A stretch of DNA of 64,000 bases from Heracleum sosnowskyi (lineage: Eukaryota > Streptophyta > Magnoliopsida > Apiales > Apiaceae). The position numbers and the translations under genes were made by a program. Every line of letters starts with the position of its first letter. The stretch's first letter is position 1. The stretch is from positions 8,953,044 through 9,017,043 of the forward strand of contig CM061243.1 in NCBI GenBank assembly GCA_030848705.1. The letters run 5' to 3'. Positions 1 to 12,606 of the stretch are shown piece by piece. The notes below the pieces were generated by a model that saw only the letters and a program-made list of their open reading frames with translations, was not told the origin of the DNA and made no database searches.

Positions 1-760
1 TTTGTCTCCTTTGATTCTTGGTTCTGTACCTTGATTTGTCTTGTTATAAACGGCTAAGTGTTGATATCGTGAACTCCACTTTATCACTGACTTCGCGATC
101 TCCCTTGTGAGGACTACGCGATATAGCCTTTGAAGACTTTGCGACATAGGTCATTTGACGACTATGCGACATAGGTCATTTGACGACTATGCGACATAGG
201 TCATTTGATGACTATGCGACATAGGTCATTTGATGACTATGCGACATAGGTCATTTGATGACTATGCGACATAGTGCTTCTGAGGACTTCACGATCTAGG
301 CTCCTTTGACTTTGCTGACTTCAACACTTCACGACATGTGTCTTGAGGACTTCTCGACATAGTACAAAATGGACTATGCGATATAGTACTTCACGACATG
401 GATATTGGTGACTTCACGACATAACTTTCTTTTGACTTTGCTATATAATGCCTTAGACAAATTCCTGCAACTTATTTCTTCATGGCCTTATTCAACTCTA
501 TCCTGCTGCATGAACACTTCTGAACTTCTACCAGGATAATTATTCAATGGCCTATATACATTCTAGATGCAAGAAACTTTACTAAGCTCATTATAAATCT
601 GAGCATACTTGATAAAGCTATTGTTCATGAAAACAAGACAAGTACATTTAGAGACCTATACTCTATCCCAGTGATAGAAATCACTAGGTCATGTAGTGTG
701 ACATAGTCACATAGTGTAGGCTTGTTAATAGTGGTATTCAGACATGTCTTGAGCCTAACA
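1..760 (-). mobile_element. Copia-type LTR fragment (continues off the left edge)
   Basis: The right end reads ...GAGCCTAACA at 751-760, so on the minus strand it begins TGTTAGGCTC, a normal TG start of an LTR. About 340 bp of it (roughly 420-760) aligns clearly with 43862-44198. There the same end is followed by a polypurine tract and a post-pol ORF, which identifies both as LTRs of one Copia family with an extra ORF. Here the flank is satellite DNA instead of internal sequence. This is therefore the outer (5') edge of an element, or a solo LTR, inserted beside or into the satellite. The word TTCACGACAT / GCGACATAG recurs throughout. There is no coding sequence. A target duplication cannot be tested because the other end lies outside the window. 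Confidence 0.75.
135..275. repeat. 25-bp minisatellite inside the LTR
   Basis: About 5.5 direct copies of a 25-bp unit begin at 135, 160, 185, 210, 235 and 260. The core is GACTATGCGACATAGGTCAT. Copies differ by single bases (CGAC or TGAC at the joint), and the last decays into GCGACATAGTGCTTC. It lies in the LTR and is missing from the partial LTR at 43862, although that copy retains related TTCACGACATAG words. Confidence 0.9.
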
Positions 761-3700
761 AGTTGTAATTTTCTAAATCAAAGAAAGTTCTATCAAATCT
801 TACAAATTCGAAAATAATAAGGAAGTTGTGATTTTCTAAATCAAAGAAAGTTCTATCAAGTTTGAAAATAATAAAAGAAAGTTCAATCAAGTTTGAAAAT
901 AATAAAAGTGTAATTTTCAATTTCTTCCTACAAAATAGAAAATAATAAAAGAAGTTGTAATTATTAAAATTAAAAATTGTTTTATCAAGTTTGAAAATAA
1001 TAAAAGAAAGTTATATTAAGATTGAAAATAATAAAAGAGAAAATTGAAATTATTAACATACGATCCTAAAAATTCAAAAATATAAAAATTCAAAAAAAAA
1101 TAAGGAAGTTGTAATTTTCTAAATCAAAGAAAGTTCTATAGTTTGAAAATAATAAAAGAAAGTTCTATCAATATTGGAAATAATAAAAAAGAAAATTGCA
1201 ATTATTAACATAAGAGCCTACAAATTCGAAAATAATAAGGAAGTTGTAATTTTCTAAATCAAAGAAAGTTCTATCAAGTCCTACGAATTTGAAAATAATA
1301 AGGAAGTTGTAATTTTTTAAATCAAAAAAAGTTCTATCAAGTTTGAAAATAATAAAAGAAAGTTCTATCAAGCCTACAAATTCGAAAATAATAAGGAAGT
1401 TGCAATTTTCTAAATCAAAGAAAGTTCTATCAAATCTTACAAATTCGAAAATAATAAGGAAGTTTTGATTTTCTAAATCAAAGAAAGTTTTATCAAGTTT
1501 GAAAATAATAAAAGAAAGTTATATCAAGTTTGAAAATAATAAAAGTGTAATTTTCAATTTCTTCCTACAAAATCGAAAATAATAAAGGAAGTTGTGATTA
1601 TTAAAATTAAAAATATATCAAGTTTGAAAATAATAAAAAAAAAGTTCTATCAAGTTTAAAAATAATAAAAACAAGTTTTATCAAGTTTGAAAATAATAAA
1701 AAAAGTTCTATCAAGATTGAAAATAATAAAAGAGAAAATTGCAATTATTAACATAAGATCCTAAAAATTCAAAAATAATAATAAATTTGTAATTTTCTCA
1801 AAGAAAGTTCTATAGTTTAAAAATAATAAAAGAAAGTTCTATCAAGATTGCAAATAATAAAAAAGAAAATTGCAATTATTAACATAAGAGCCTATAAATT
1901 CGAAAATAATAAGGAAGTTGTAATTTTCTAAATCAAAGAAAGTTCTATCAAGTCCTAAGAATTCGAAAATAAAAAGGAAGTTGTAATTTTCTAAATCAAA
2001 GAAAGTTTTATCAAGTTTGAAAATAATAAAAGAAAGTTCTATCAAGCCTACAAATTCAAAAATAATAAGGAAGTTGTAATTTTCTAAATAAAAGAAAGTA
2101 CTATCAAGTCCTACAAATTCGAAAATAATAAGGAAGTTGTGATTTTCTAAATCAAAGAAAGCTCTATCAAGTTTTAAAATAATAAAAGAAAGTTCTATCA
2201 AGTTTGAAAATAATAAAAGTGTAATTTTCAATTTCTTCCTACAAAATTGAAAATAATAAAGGAAGTTGTAATTATTAAAATTCAAAATATATCAAGTTTG
2301 AAAATAATAAAAAAAAGTTCTATCAAGTTTAAAAATAGTAAAAAAAAAGTTTTATCAAGTTTGAAAATAATAAAAAAATGTTCTATTAAGATTGAAAATA
2401 ATAAAAGAGAAAATTGCAATTATTAATATACGATCCTAAAAATTCAAAAATAATAAGGAAGTTGTAATTTTCTAAATCAAAGAAAGTTCTATAGTTTGAA
2501 AATAATAAAAGAAAGTTCTATCAATATTGGAAATAATAAAAAAGAAAATTGCAATTATTAACATAAGAGCCTACAAATTCGAAAATAATAAGGAAGTTGT
2601 AATTTTCTAAATCAAAGAAAGTTCTATCAAGTCCTACGAATTTGAAAATAATAAGGAAGTTGTAATTTTTGAAATCAAAAAAAGTTCTATCAAGTTTGAA
2701 AATAATAAAAGAAAGTTCTATCAAGCCTACAAATTCGAAAATAATAAGAAAGTTGTAATTTTCTAAATCAAAGAAAGTTCTATCAAATCTTACAAATTCG
2801 AAAATAATAAGGAAGTTGTGATTTTCTAAATCAAAGAAAGTTCTATCAAGTTTGAAAATAATAAAAGAAAGTTCAATCAAGTTTGAAAATAATAAAAGTG
2901 TAATATTCAATTTCTTCCTACAAAATAGAAAATAATAAAGGAAGTTGTAATTATTAAAATTAAAAATTGTTTTATCAAGTTTGAAAATAATAAAAGAAAG
3001 TTATATTAAGATTGAAAATAATAAAAGAGAAAATTGAAATTATTAACATACGATCCTAAAAATTCAAAAATATAAAAATTCAAAAAAAATAAGGAAGTTG
3101 TAATTTTCTAAATCAAAGAAAGTTCTATAGTTTGAAAATAATAAAAGAAAGTTCTATCAATATTGAAAATAATAAAAAAGAAAATTGCAATTATTAACAT
3201 AAGAGCCTACAAATTCGAAAATAATAAGGAAGTTGTAATTTTCTAAATCAAAGAAAGTTCTATCAAGTCCTACGAATTTGAAAATAATAAGGAAGTTGTA
3301 ATTTTTTAAATCAAAAAAAGTTCTATCAAGTTTGAAAATAATAAAAGAAAGTTCTATCAAGCCTACAAATTCGAAAATAATAAGGAAGTTGCAATTTTCT
3401 AAATCAAAGAAAGTTCTATCAAATCTTACAAATTCGAAAATAATAAGGAAGTTTTGATTTTCTAAATCAAAGAAAGTTTTATCAAGTTTGAAAATAATAA
3501 AAGAAAGTTATATCAAGTTTGAAAATAATAAAAGTGTAATTTTCAATTTCTTCCTACAAAATCGAAAATAATAAAGGAAGTTGTGATTATTAAAATTAAA
3601 AATATATCAAGTTTGAAAATAATAAAAAAAAAGTTCTATCAAGTTTAAAAATAATAAAAACAAGTTTTATCAAGTTTGAAAATAATAAAAAAAGTTCTAT

Positions 3701-6700
3701 CAAGATTGAAAATAATAAAAGAGAAAATTGCAATTATTAACATAAGATCCTAAAAATTCAAAAATAATAATAAATTTGTAATTTTCTCAAAGAAAGTTCT
3801 ATAGTTTAAAAATAATAAAAGAAAGTTCTATCAAGATTGGAAATAATAAAAAAGAAAATTGCAATTATTAACATAAGAGCCTACAAATTCGAAAATAATA
3901 AGGAAGTTGTAATTTTCTAAATCAAAGAAAGTTCTATCAAGTCCTAAGAATTCGAAAATAAAAAGGAAGTTGTAATTTTCTAAATCAAAGAAAGTTCTAT
4001 CAAGTTTGAAAATAATAAAAGAAAGTTCTATCAAGCCTACAAATTCAAAAATAATAAGGAAGTTGTAATTTTCTAAATCAAAGAAAGTACTATCAAGTCC
4101 TACAAATTCGAAAATAATAAGGAAGTTGTGATTTTCTAAATCAAAGAAAGCTCTATCAAGTTTTAAAATAATAAAATAAAGTTCTATCAAGTTTGAAAAT
4201 AATAAAAGTGTAATTTTCAATTTCTTCCTACAAAATTGAAAATAATAAAGGAAGTTGTAATTATTAAAATTCAAAATATATCAAGTTTGAAAATAATAAA
4301 AAAAAGTTCTATCAAGTTTAAAAATAGTAAAAAAAAAGTTTTATCAAGTTTGAAAATAATAAAAAAATGTTCTATTAAGATTGAAAATAATAAAAGAGAA
4401 AATTGCAATTATTAACATACGATCCTAAAAATTCAAAAATATAAAAATTCAAAAATAATAAGGAAGTTGTAATTTTCTAAATCAAAGAAAGTTCTATAGT
4501 TTGAAAATAATAAAAGAAAGTTCTATCAATATTGGAAATAATAAAAAAGAAAATTGCAATTATTAACATAAGAGCCTACAAATTCGAAAATAATAAGGAA
4601 GTTGTAATTTTCTAAATCAAAGAAAGTTCTATCAAGTCCTACGAATTTGAAAATAATAAGGAAGTTGTAATTTTTGAAATCAAAAAAAGTTCTATCAAAT
4701 TTGAAAATAATAAAAGAAAGTTCTATCAAGCCTACAAATTCGAAAATAATAAGGAAGTTGTAATTTTCTAAATCAAAGAAAGTTCTATCAAATCTTACAA
4801 ATTCGAAAATAATAAGGAAGTTGTGATTTTCTAAATCAAAGAAAGTTCTATCAAGTTTGAAAATAATAAAAGAAAGTTCAATCAAGTTTGAAAATAATAA
4901 AAGTGTAATTTTCAATTTCTTCCTACAAAATAGAAAATAATAAAGGAAGTTGTAATTATTAAAATTAAAAATTGTTTTATCAAGTTTGAAAATAATAAAA
5001 GAAAGTTATATTAAGATTGAAAATAATAAAAGAGAAAATTGAAATTCTTAACATACGATCCTAAAAATTCAAAAATATAAAAATTCAAAAAAAATAAGGA
5101 AGTTGTAATTTTCTAAATCAAAGAAAGTTCTATAGTTTGAAAATAATAAAAGAAAGTTCTATCAATATTGGAAATAATAAAAAAGAAAATTGCAATTATT
5201 AACATAAGAGCCTACAAATTCGAAAATAATAAGGAAGTTGTAATTTTCTAAATCAAAGAAAGTTCTATCAAGTCCTACGAATTTGAAAATAATAAGGAAG
5301 TTGTAATTTTTTAAATCAAAAAAAGTTCTATCAAGTTTGAAAATAATAAAAGAAAGTTCTATCAAGCCTACAAATTCGAAAATAATAAGGAAGTTGCAAT
5401 TTTCTAAATCAAAGAAAGTTCTATCAAATCTTACAAATTCGAAAATAATAAGGAAGTTTTGATTTTCTAAATCAAAGAAAGTTTTATCAAGTTTGAAAAT
5501 AATAAAAGAAAGTTATATCAAGTTTGAAAATAATAAAAGTGTAATTTTCAATTTCTTCCTACAAAATCGAAAATAATAAAGGAAGTTGTGATTATTAAAA
5601 TTAAAAATATATCAAGTTTGAAAATAATAAAAAAAAAGTTCTATCAAGTTTAAAAATAATAAAAAAAAGTTTTATCAAGTTTGAAAATAATAAAAAAAGT
5701 TCTATCAAGATTGAAAATAATAAAAGAGAAAATTGCAATTATTAACATAAGATCCTAAAAATTCAAAAATAATAATAAATTTGTAATTTTCTCAAAGAAA
5801 GTTCTATAGTTTAAAAATAATAAAAGAAAGTTCTATCAAGATTGCAAATAATAAAAAAGAAAATTGCAATTATTAACATAAGAGCCTACAAATTCGAAAA
5901 TAATAAGGAAGTTGTAATTTTCTAAATCAAAGAAAGTTCTATCAAGTCCTAAGAATTCGAAAATAAAAAGGAAGTTGTAATTTTCTAAATCAAAGAAAGT
6001 TCTATCAAGTTTGAAAATAATAAAAGAAAGTTCTATCAAGCCTACAAATTCAAAAATAATAAGTAAGTTGTAATTTTCTAAATCAAAGAAAGTACTATCA
6101 AGTCCTACAAATTCGAAAATAATAAGGAAGTTGTGATTTTCTAAATCAAAGAAAGCTCTATCAAATTTTAAAATAATAAAAGAAAGTTCTATCAAGTTTG
6201 AAAATAATAAAAGTGTAATTTTCAATTTCTTCCTACAAAATTGAAAATAATAAAGGAAGTTGTAATTATTAAAATTCAAAATATATCAAGTTTGAAAATA
6301 ATAAAAAAAAGTTCTATCAAGTTTAAAAATAGTAAAAAAAAAGTTTTATCAAGTTTGAAAATAATAAAAAAATGTTCTATTAAGATTGAAAATAATAAAA
6401 GAGAAAATTGCAATTATTAACATACGATCCTAAAAATTCAAAAATAATAAGGAAGTTGTAATTTTCTAAATCAAAGAAAGTTCTATAGTTTGAAAATAAT
6501 AAAAGAAAGTTCTATCAATATTGGAAATAATAAAAAAGAAAATTGCAATTATTAACATAAGAGCCTACAAATTCGAAAATAATAAGGAAGTTGTAATTTT
6601 CTAAATCAAAGAAAGTTCTATCAAGTCCTACGAATTTGAAAATAATAAGGAAGTTGTAATTTTTTAAATCAAAAAAAGTTCTATCAAGTTTGAAAATAAT

Positions 6701-9700
6701 AAAAGAAAGTTCTATCAAGCCTACAAATTCGAAAATAATAAGGAAGTTGTAATTTTCTAAATCAAAGAAAGTTCTATCAAATCTTACAAATTCGAAAATA
6801 ATAAGGAAGTTGTGATTTTCTAAATCAAAGAAAGTTCTATCAAGTTTGAAAATAATAAAAGAAAGTTCAATCAAGTTTGAAAATAATAAAAGTGTAATTT
6901 TCAATTTCTTCCTACAAAATCGAAAATAATAAAGGAAGTTGTAATTATTAAAATTAAAAATTGTTTTATCAAGTTTGAAAATAATAAAAGAAAGTTATAT
7001 TAAGATTGAAAATAATAAAAGAGAAAATTGAAATTATTAACATACGATCCTAAAAATTCAAAAATATAAAAATTCAAAAAAAATAAGGAAGTTGTAATTT
7101 TCTAAATCAAAGAAAGTTCTATAGTTTGAAAATAATAAAAGAAAGTTCTATCAATATTGGAAATAATAAAAAAGAAAATTGCAATTATTAACATAAGAGC
7201 CTACAAATTCGAAAATAATAAGGAAGTTGTAATTTTCTAAATCAAAGAAATTTCTATCAAGTCCTACGAATTTGAAAATAATAAGGAAGTTGTAATTTTT
7301 TAAATCAAAAAAAGTTCTATCAAGTTTGAAAATAATAAAAGAAAGTTCTATCAAGCCTACAAATTCGAAAATAATAAGGAAGTTGTAATTTTCTAAATCA
7401 AAGAAAGTTCTATCAAATCTTACAAATTCGAAAATAATAAGGAAGTTTTGATTTTCTAAATCAAAGAAAGTTTTATCAAGTTTGAAAATAATAAAAGAAA
7501 GTTATATCAAGTTTGAAAATAATAAAAGTGTAATTTTCAATTTCTTCCTACAAAATCGAAAATAATAAAGGAAGTTGTGATTATTAAAATTAAAAATATA
7601 TCAAGTTTGAAAATAATAAAAAAAAAGTTCTATCAAGTTTAAAAATAATAAAAAAAAGTTTTATCAAGTTTGAAAATAATAAAAAAAGTTCTATCAAGAT
7701 TGAAAATAATAAAAGAGAAAATTGCAATTATTAACATAAGATCCTAAAAATTCAAAAATAATAATAAATTTGTAATTTTCTCAAAGAAAGTTCTATAGTT
7801 TAAAAATAATAAAAGAAAGTTCTATCAAGATTGCAAATAATAAAAAAGAAAATTACAATTATTAACATAAGAGCCTACAAATTCGAAAATAATAAGGAAG
7901 TTGTAATTTTCTAAATCAAAGAAAGTTCTATCAAGTCCTAAGAATTCGAAAATAAAAAGGAAGTTGTAATTTTCTAAATCAAAGAAAGTTCTATCAAGTT
8001 TGAAAATAATAAAAGAAAGTTCTATCAAGCCTACAAATTCAAAAATAATAAGGAAGTTGTAATTTTCTAAATCAAAGAAAGTACTATCAAGTCCTACAAA
8101 TTCGAAAATAATAAGGAAGTTGTGATTTTCTAAATCAAAGAAAGCTCTATCAAGTTTTAAAATAATAAAAGAAAGTTCTATCAAGTTTGAAAATAATAAA
8201 AGTGTAATTTTCAATTTCTTCCTACAAAATTGAAAATAATAAAGGAAGTTGTAATTATTAAAATTCAAAATATATCAAGTTTGAAAATAATAAAAAAAAG
8301 TTCTATCAAGTTTAAAAATAGTAAAAAAAAAGTTTTATCAAGTTTGAAAATAATAAAAAAATGTTCTATTAAGATTGCAAATAATAAAAGAGAAAATTGC
8401 AATTATTAACATACGATCCTAAAAATTCAAAAATATAAAAATTCAAAAATAATAAGGAAGTTGTAATTTTCTAAATAAAAGAAAGTTCTATAGTTTGAAA
8501 ATAATAAAAGAAAGTTCTATCAATATTGGAAATAATAAAAAAGAAAATTGCAATTATTAACATAAGAGCCTACAAATTCGAAAATAATAAGGAAGTTGTA
8601 ATTTTCTAAATCAAAGAAAGTTCTATCAAGTCCTACGAATTTGAAAATAATAAGGAAGTTGTAATTTTTGAAATCAAAAAAAGTTCTATCAAGTTTGAAA
8701 ATAATAAAAGAAAGTTCTATCAAGCCTACAAATTCGAAAATAATAAGGAAGTTGTAATTTTCTAAATCAAAGAAAGTTCTATCAAATCTTACAAATTCGA
8801 AAATAATAAGGAATTTGTGATTTTCTAAATCAAAGAAAGTTCTATCAAGTTTGAAAATAATAAAAGAAAGTTCAATCAAGTTTGAAAATAATAAAAGTGT
8901 AATTTTCAATTTCTTCCTACAAAATCGAAAATAATAAAGGAAGTTGTAATTATTAAAATTAAAAATTGTTTTATCAAGTTTGAAAATAATAAAAGAAAGT
9001 TATATTAAGATTGAAAATAATAAAAGAGAAAATTGAAATTATTAACATACGATCCTAAAAATTCAAAAATATAAAAATTCAAAAAAAATAAGGAAGTTGT
9101 AATTTTCTAAATCAAAGAAAGTTCTATAGTTTGAAAATAATAAAAGAAAGTTCTATCAATATTGGAAATAATAAAAAAGAAAATTGCAATTATTAACATA
9201 AGAGCCTACAAATTCGAAAATAATAAGGAAGTTGTAATTTTCTAAATCAAAGAAAGTTCTATCAAGTCCTACGAATTTGAAAATAATAAGGAAGTTGTAA
9301 TTTTTTAAATCAAAAAAAGTTCTATCAAGTTTGAAAATAATAAAAGAAAGTTCTATCAAGCCTACAAATTCGAAAATAATAAGGAAGTTGTAATTTTCTA
9401 AATCAAAGAAAGTTCTATCAAATCTTACAAATTCGAAAATAATAAGGAAGTTTTGATTTTCTAAATCAAAGAAAGTTTTATCAAGTTTGAAAATAATAAA
9501 AGAAAGTTATATCAAGTTTGAAAATAATAAAAGTGTAATTTTCAATTTCTTCCTACAAAATCGAAAATAATAAAGGAAGTTGTGATTATTAAAATTAAAA
9601 ATATATCAAGTTTGAAAATAATAAAAAAAAATTTCTATCAAGTTTAAAAATAATAAAAAAAAGTTTTATCAAGTTTGAAAATAATAAAAAAAGTTCTATC

Positions 9701-11545
9701 AAGATTGAAAATAATAAAAGAGAAAATTGCAATTATTAACATAAGATCCTAAAAATTCAAAAATAATAATAAATTTGTAATTTTCTCAAAGAAAGTTCTA
9801 TAGTTTAAAAATAATAAAAGAAAGTTCTATCAAGATTGCAAATAATAAAAAAGAAAATTGCAATTATTAACATAAGAGCCTACAAATTCGAAAATAATAA
9901 GGAAGTTGTAATTTTCTAAATCAAAGAAAGTTCTATCAAGTCCTAAGAATTCGAAAATAAAAAGGAAGTTGTAATTTTCTAAATCAAAGAAAGTTCTATC
10001 AAGTTTGAAAATAATAAAAGAAAGTTCTATCAAGCCTACAAATTCAAAAATAATAAGGAAGTTGTAATTTTCTAAATCAAAGAAAGTACTATCAAGTCCT
10101 ACAAATTCGAAAATAATAAGGAAGTTGTGATTTTCTAAATCAAAGAAAGCTCTATCAAGTTTTAAAATAATAAAAGAAAGTTCTATCAAGTTTGAAAATA
10201 ATAAAAGTGTAATTTTCAATTTCTTCCTACAAAATTGAAAATAATAAAGGAAGTTGTAATTATTAAAATTCAAAATATATCAAGTTTGAAAATAATAAAA
10301 AAAAAAGTTCGATCAAGTTTAAAAATAGTAAAAAAAAAGTTTTATCAAGTTTGAAAATAATAAAAAAATGTTCTATTAAGATTGAAAATAATAAAAGAGA
10401 AAATTGCAATTATTAACATACGATCCTAAAAATTCAAAAATATAAAAATTCAAAAATAATAAGGAAGTTGTAATTTTCTAAATCAAAGAAAGTTCTATAG
10501 TTTGAAAATAATAAAAGAAAGTTCTATCAATATTGGAAATAATAAAAAAGAAAATTGCAATTATTAACATAAGAGCCTACAAATTCGAAAATAATAAGGA
10601 AGTTGTAATTTTCTAAATCAAAGAAAGTTCTATCAAGTCCTACGAATTTGAAAATAATAAGGAAGTTGTAATTTTTTAAATCAAAAAAAGTTCTATCAAG
10701 TTTGAAAATAATAAAAGAAAGTTCTATCAAGCCTACAAATTCGAAAATAATAAGGAAGTTGTAATTTTCTAAATCAAAGAAAGTTCTATCAAATCTTACA
10801 AATTCGAAAATAATAAGGAAGTTGTGATTTTCTAAATCAAAGAAAGTTCTATCAAGTTTGAAAATAATAAAAGAAAGTTCAATCAAGTTTGAAAATAATA
10901 AAAGTGTAATTTTCAATTTCTTCCTACAAAATCGAAAATAATAAAGGAAGTTGTAATTATTAAAATTAAAAATTGTTTTATCAAGTTTGAAAATAATAAA
11001 AGAAAGTTATATTAAGATTGAAAATAATAAAAGAGAAAATTGAAATTATTAACATACGATCCTAAAAATTCAAAAATATAAAAATTCAAAAAAAATAAGG
11101 AAGTTGTAATTTTCTAAATCAAAGAAAGTTCTATAGTTTGAAAATAATAAAAGAAAGTTCTATCAATATTGGAAATAATAAAAAAGAAAATTGCAATTAT
11201 TAACATAAGAGCCTACAAATTCGAAAATAATAAGGAAGTTGTAATTTTCTAAATCAAAGAAAGTTCTATCAAGTCCTACGAATTTGAAAATAATAAGGAA
11301 GTTGTAATTTTTTAAATCAAAAAAAGTTCTATCAAGTTTGAAAATAATAAAAGAAAGTTCTATCAAGCCTACAAATTCGAAAATAATAAGGAAGTTGTAA
11401 TTTTCTAAATCAAAGAAAGTTCTATCAAATCTTACAAATTCGAAAATAATAAGGAAGTTTTGATTTTCTAAATCAAAGAAAGTTCTATCAAGTTTGAAAA
11501 TAATAAAAGAAAGTTCTATCAAGTTTGAAAATAATAAATTTATGA
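761..11545. repeat. Satellite array, ~2.0 kb higher-order unit built from 31- and 63-bp sub-repeats
   Basis: About 5.4 copies of a ~2.0 kb unit lie head to tail. Equivalent points recur at 2521, 4526, 6515, 8520 and 10527 (steps of 2005, 1989, 2005, 2007) and at 1842, 3831, 5836, 7825 and 9830 (1989, 2005, 1989, 2005). The two lengths differ by 16 bp, an extra TATAAAAATTCAAAAA near 4435, 8427 and 10439 that is missing near 2440 and 6437. Inside each unit are sub-repeats of about 31 bp (core TCAAGTTTGAAAATAATAAA) and 63 bp (the same plus AGTTGTAATTTTCTAAATC). Copies are nearly identical, so the array is young or recently homogenised. The plus strand is A-rich. Minus-strand open frames of 60-147 codons with a 21-residue period exist because 63 is divisible by 3, and they show no sign of being genes. 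Confidence 0.95.
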
Positions 11546-11839
11546 TAGCAATAATAATAGCTTAAAACCCGTGCGATGCACGGATTGTTTTAATAATTTT
11601 TTATTTTTTATTTTTTAATATTTTTATTTAAAAATAAATATTTTTTTTTTAATTTAATAGTTCAGTGTGATGATACATATATTAAAAAAACAATGGGCTG
11701 TTTGGAGTAGTTGCACCAACTATGAAAACTATTTATTTGCACCTTAAAGACTGAAATTTGATAAAACAATCTCTGAACTATGATGATTCTAAAAATAATT
11801 GTTAAGAGCCAGAGACTATAATAGATTGTGGAGACTATA
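11546..11839 (-). mobile_element. Helitron-like 3' terminus and AT-rich spacer
   Basis: On the minus strand, 11583-11558 reads as a hairpin CCGTGC-ATC-GCACGG followed by GTTTTAAGCTA and then T. A GC hairpin roughly 10 nt before a CTA(G) end followed by T is the plant Helitron 3' signature. The terminal base is not the canonical G (CTA|T), and the matching 5' TC end was not found, so the assignment is tentative. The same terminus occurs in the opposite direction near 43660. The rest of the stretch is an AT-rich spacer with no recognisable gene, up to the target site of the solo LTR. Confidence 0.4.
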
Positions 11840-11898
11840 ATTGATGTAACACCCCCAGATCCGGGGTCAGGAATATGATCCAACAACACCAAATACCC

Positions 11899-12444
11899 TG
11901 TTAGGCCGAATACACAATATATAATCAAGTATGTATGAGAATAACAATCAAGAACACAGGTTTGTAAATCAACAAACTGAATTATATTAAATAATTCTCT
12001 CTTAGTGATGTTAATGAATCACAAAGAGCTGCTAGGCTACAAGAATAATAATTCTATGTTCGTGTATCCCTTCTAGGGATAACCTATCTGTGTTTATATA
12101 GTACACAACTACATACAATCCTTATCTAATTGATACTCCTATAAATTAGCTATACAATTATTATCAATTAAGGATTGCTTCAGTCTTCTGTCCAGTCTCC
12201 TTAGCTGTATCAATATATTCTGCTTCTTTCCATCTTCAGAATATATTGCTTCTAGAATCTTTATCTTTGCACCGACAGCTAAGTCAACTATCACCCTGTC
12301 AGACTTTAACAAACTCTGACCGGCTTCCATGTAAACTCTTCACCCAGTCAGACTTTATCAAACTCTGACTGGCTTCTATGTAAACTTTGATATGTACCTG
12401 TTACTTAAACACTGATGAACAAACGTCAGCAATTATATCTAACA
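11899..12444 (-). repeat. 3' LTR of the young Copia
   Basis: This is the left copy, reading TGTTAGGCC...TCTAACA on the plus strand. It is adjacent to the target duplication on the outside and to the polypurine tract on the inside, so it is the 3' LTR of a minus-strand element. It differs from the right copy at four places (GGCTAC/GGTTAC, TTCGTG/TTCGCG, CACAAC/CACAGC, AACTTTG/AACTCTG). It contains two near-copies of a CAGACTTTA-N-CAAACTCTGA block. Confidence 0.95.
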
Positions 12445-12606
12445 ATCTCCCCCAACTTGTTCATACCAAAATGTACAAGTTAAAAAGATAATTGATGATG
12501 TCAAAACATATAACAAATGCAGTGTTTAAAATATGTCAGAGTTTAATCTTAAAACAGAGTTTAAATTTAACTTAGAACAGAAAACATAAAAACTTACAGT
12601 CAGACT
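12445..12606 (-). promoter_or_regulatory. Polypurine tract and 3' untranslated region of the young Copia
   Basis: Minus-strand TTGGGGGAGAT (12455-12445) directly abuts the 3' LTR and is the plus-strand DNA primer tract. The following bases up to ORF3 are non-coding and contain two CAGAGTTT words (12537, 12555). Confidence 0.85.

Noticed and set aside
131..275. CRISPR-like array of short repeats
   Set aside because: The 25-bp units are directly adjacent with no unique spacers, inside a plant LTR. It is a minisatellite.
738..11522. About 18 minus-strand open frames of 60-147 codons with F/L/N-rich proteins
   Set aside because: They follow the satellite period exactly, start and stop at repeat joints, are low-complexity, and arise because the 63-bp sub-unit is divisible by 3.
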